DNA from: Paludibacter sp.
GTDB lineage: Bacteria > Bacteroidota > Bacteroidia > Bacteroidales > Paludibacteraceae
Length of the DNA: 6,037 nucleotides
Assembly: GCA_028748945.1 (NCBI GenBank)
Contig: JAQTOL010000213.1
Coordinates: 1-6,037 of the forward strand
Direction of reading: 5' to 3'
The position numbers were made by a program, and so were the translations under genes. Positions 5,915-6,037 of this stretch are shown here, piece by piece. Within the stretch, counting starts at the first letter, position 1; every line of letters begins with the position of its first letter. A model generated the notes under the pieces. It made no database searches and was not told the DNA's origin. It worked only from the letters and a program-made list of their open reading frames with translations.

Positions 5915-6037
5915 CTAATCAATACGTTTGTTGATAACAATGTGTGTAATAAAACCTATTACCATGATGATACCGGCGGAAGCCAAAATCACATTCGATG
6001 GCATTTTGCCGAAATAATAAAATGCTAATAATGCTAC
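5915..6037 (-). CDS. C-terminal end of an unidentified membrane protein (5' part off-window)
   Basis: The minus strand is open from the right edge to TAG at 5915-5917, giving 40 residues. They contain a short hydrophobic run (VALLAFYYFG), a KMPSN turn and a strong membrane segment (VILASAGIIMVIGFITHIVI), ending in a basic tail NKRID. This is consistent with the last one or two transmembrane helices of an inner-membrane protein with a cytoplasmic C-terminus. No family can be named from so little. That it is a real gene is supported by the convergent terminator placed just after its stop codon. Confidence 0.65.
   Translation of the reverse strand, partial: VALLAFYYFGKMPSNVILASAGIIMVIGFITHIVINKRID

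Overview
The window looks like chromosomal DNA of a Bacteroidota (Bacteroidales-type) bacterium. The evidence is moderately AT-rich sequence, promoters of the TTG / TAnnTTTG type (four recognisable -7 boxes), starts without Shine-Dalgarno sequences, a lysine exporter encoded as two overlapping half-genes, and a secreted barrel-like protein of a type familiar from this phylum. No rRNA, tRNA, CRISPR array, classical insertion sequence or phage gene was seen.

Layout, left to right. Positions 1-1924 (minus strand) hold the N-terminal 641 codons of cobalamin-dependent methionine synthase, metH, which runs off the left edge. The reading frame is open throughout. Between the homocysteine-binding and pterin-binding modules, however, it carries a ~513-bp foreign cassette (about 376-889). 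The cassette is bounded by 35-bp inverted repeats with 32 of 35 matches, each with its own internal palindrome, and encodes a DUF559 (Vsr-like, PD-(D/E)XK-type) endonuclease domain. It has no stop codon, so MetH and nuclease form one continuous polypeptide with the repeats translated as linkers. This is the main discovery of the window: an intein-like lifestyle without visible splicing machinery.

Positions 1925-2099 are a spacer with two arrays of 7-bp units in opposite orientation on either side of a clear intrinsic terminator for the next gene. Positions 2100-3629 (minus) encode a complete cofactor-independent phosphoglycerate mutase, gpmI. Positions 3630-3804 are a divergent promoter region. 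Positions 3805-4080 and 4077-4682 (plus) are the two halves of a LysO-type L-lysine exporter, overlapping by 4 bp. Positions 4759-5844 (plus), with their own promoter, encode an unrecognised secreted protein with a barrel-like C-terminal half. A long perfect hairpin (5856-5901) separates it from a convergent membrane-protein gene, of which only the last 40 codons (5915-6037, minus) are visible.

The genes are mostly separate transcription units (methionine synthesis, glycolysis, lysine export, envelope). Only the two lysO halves form an evident operon.
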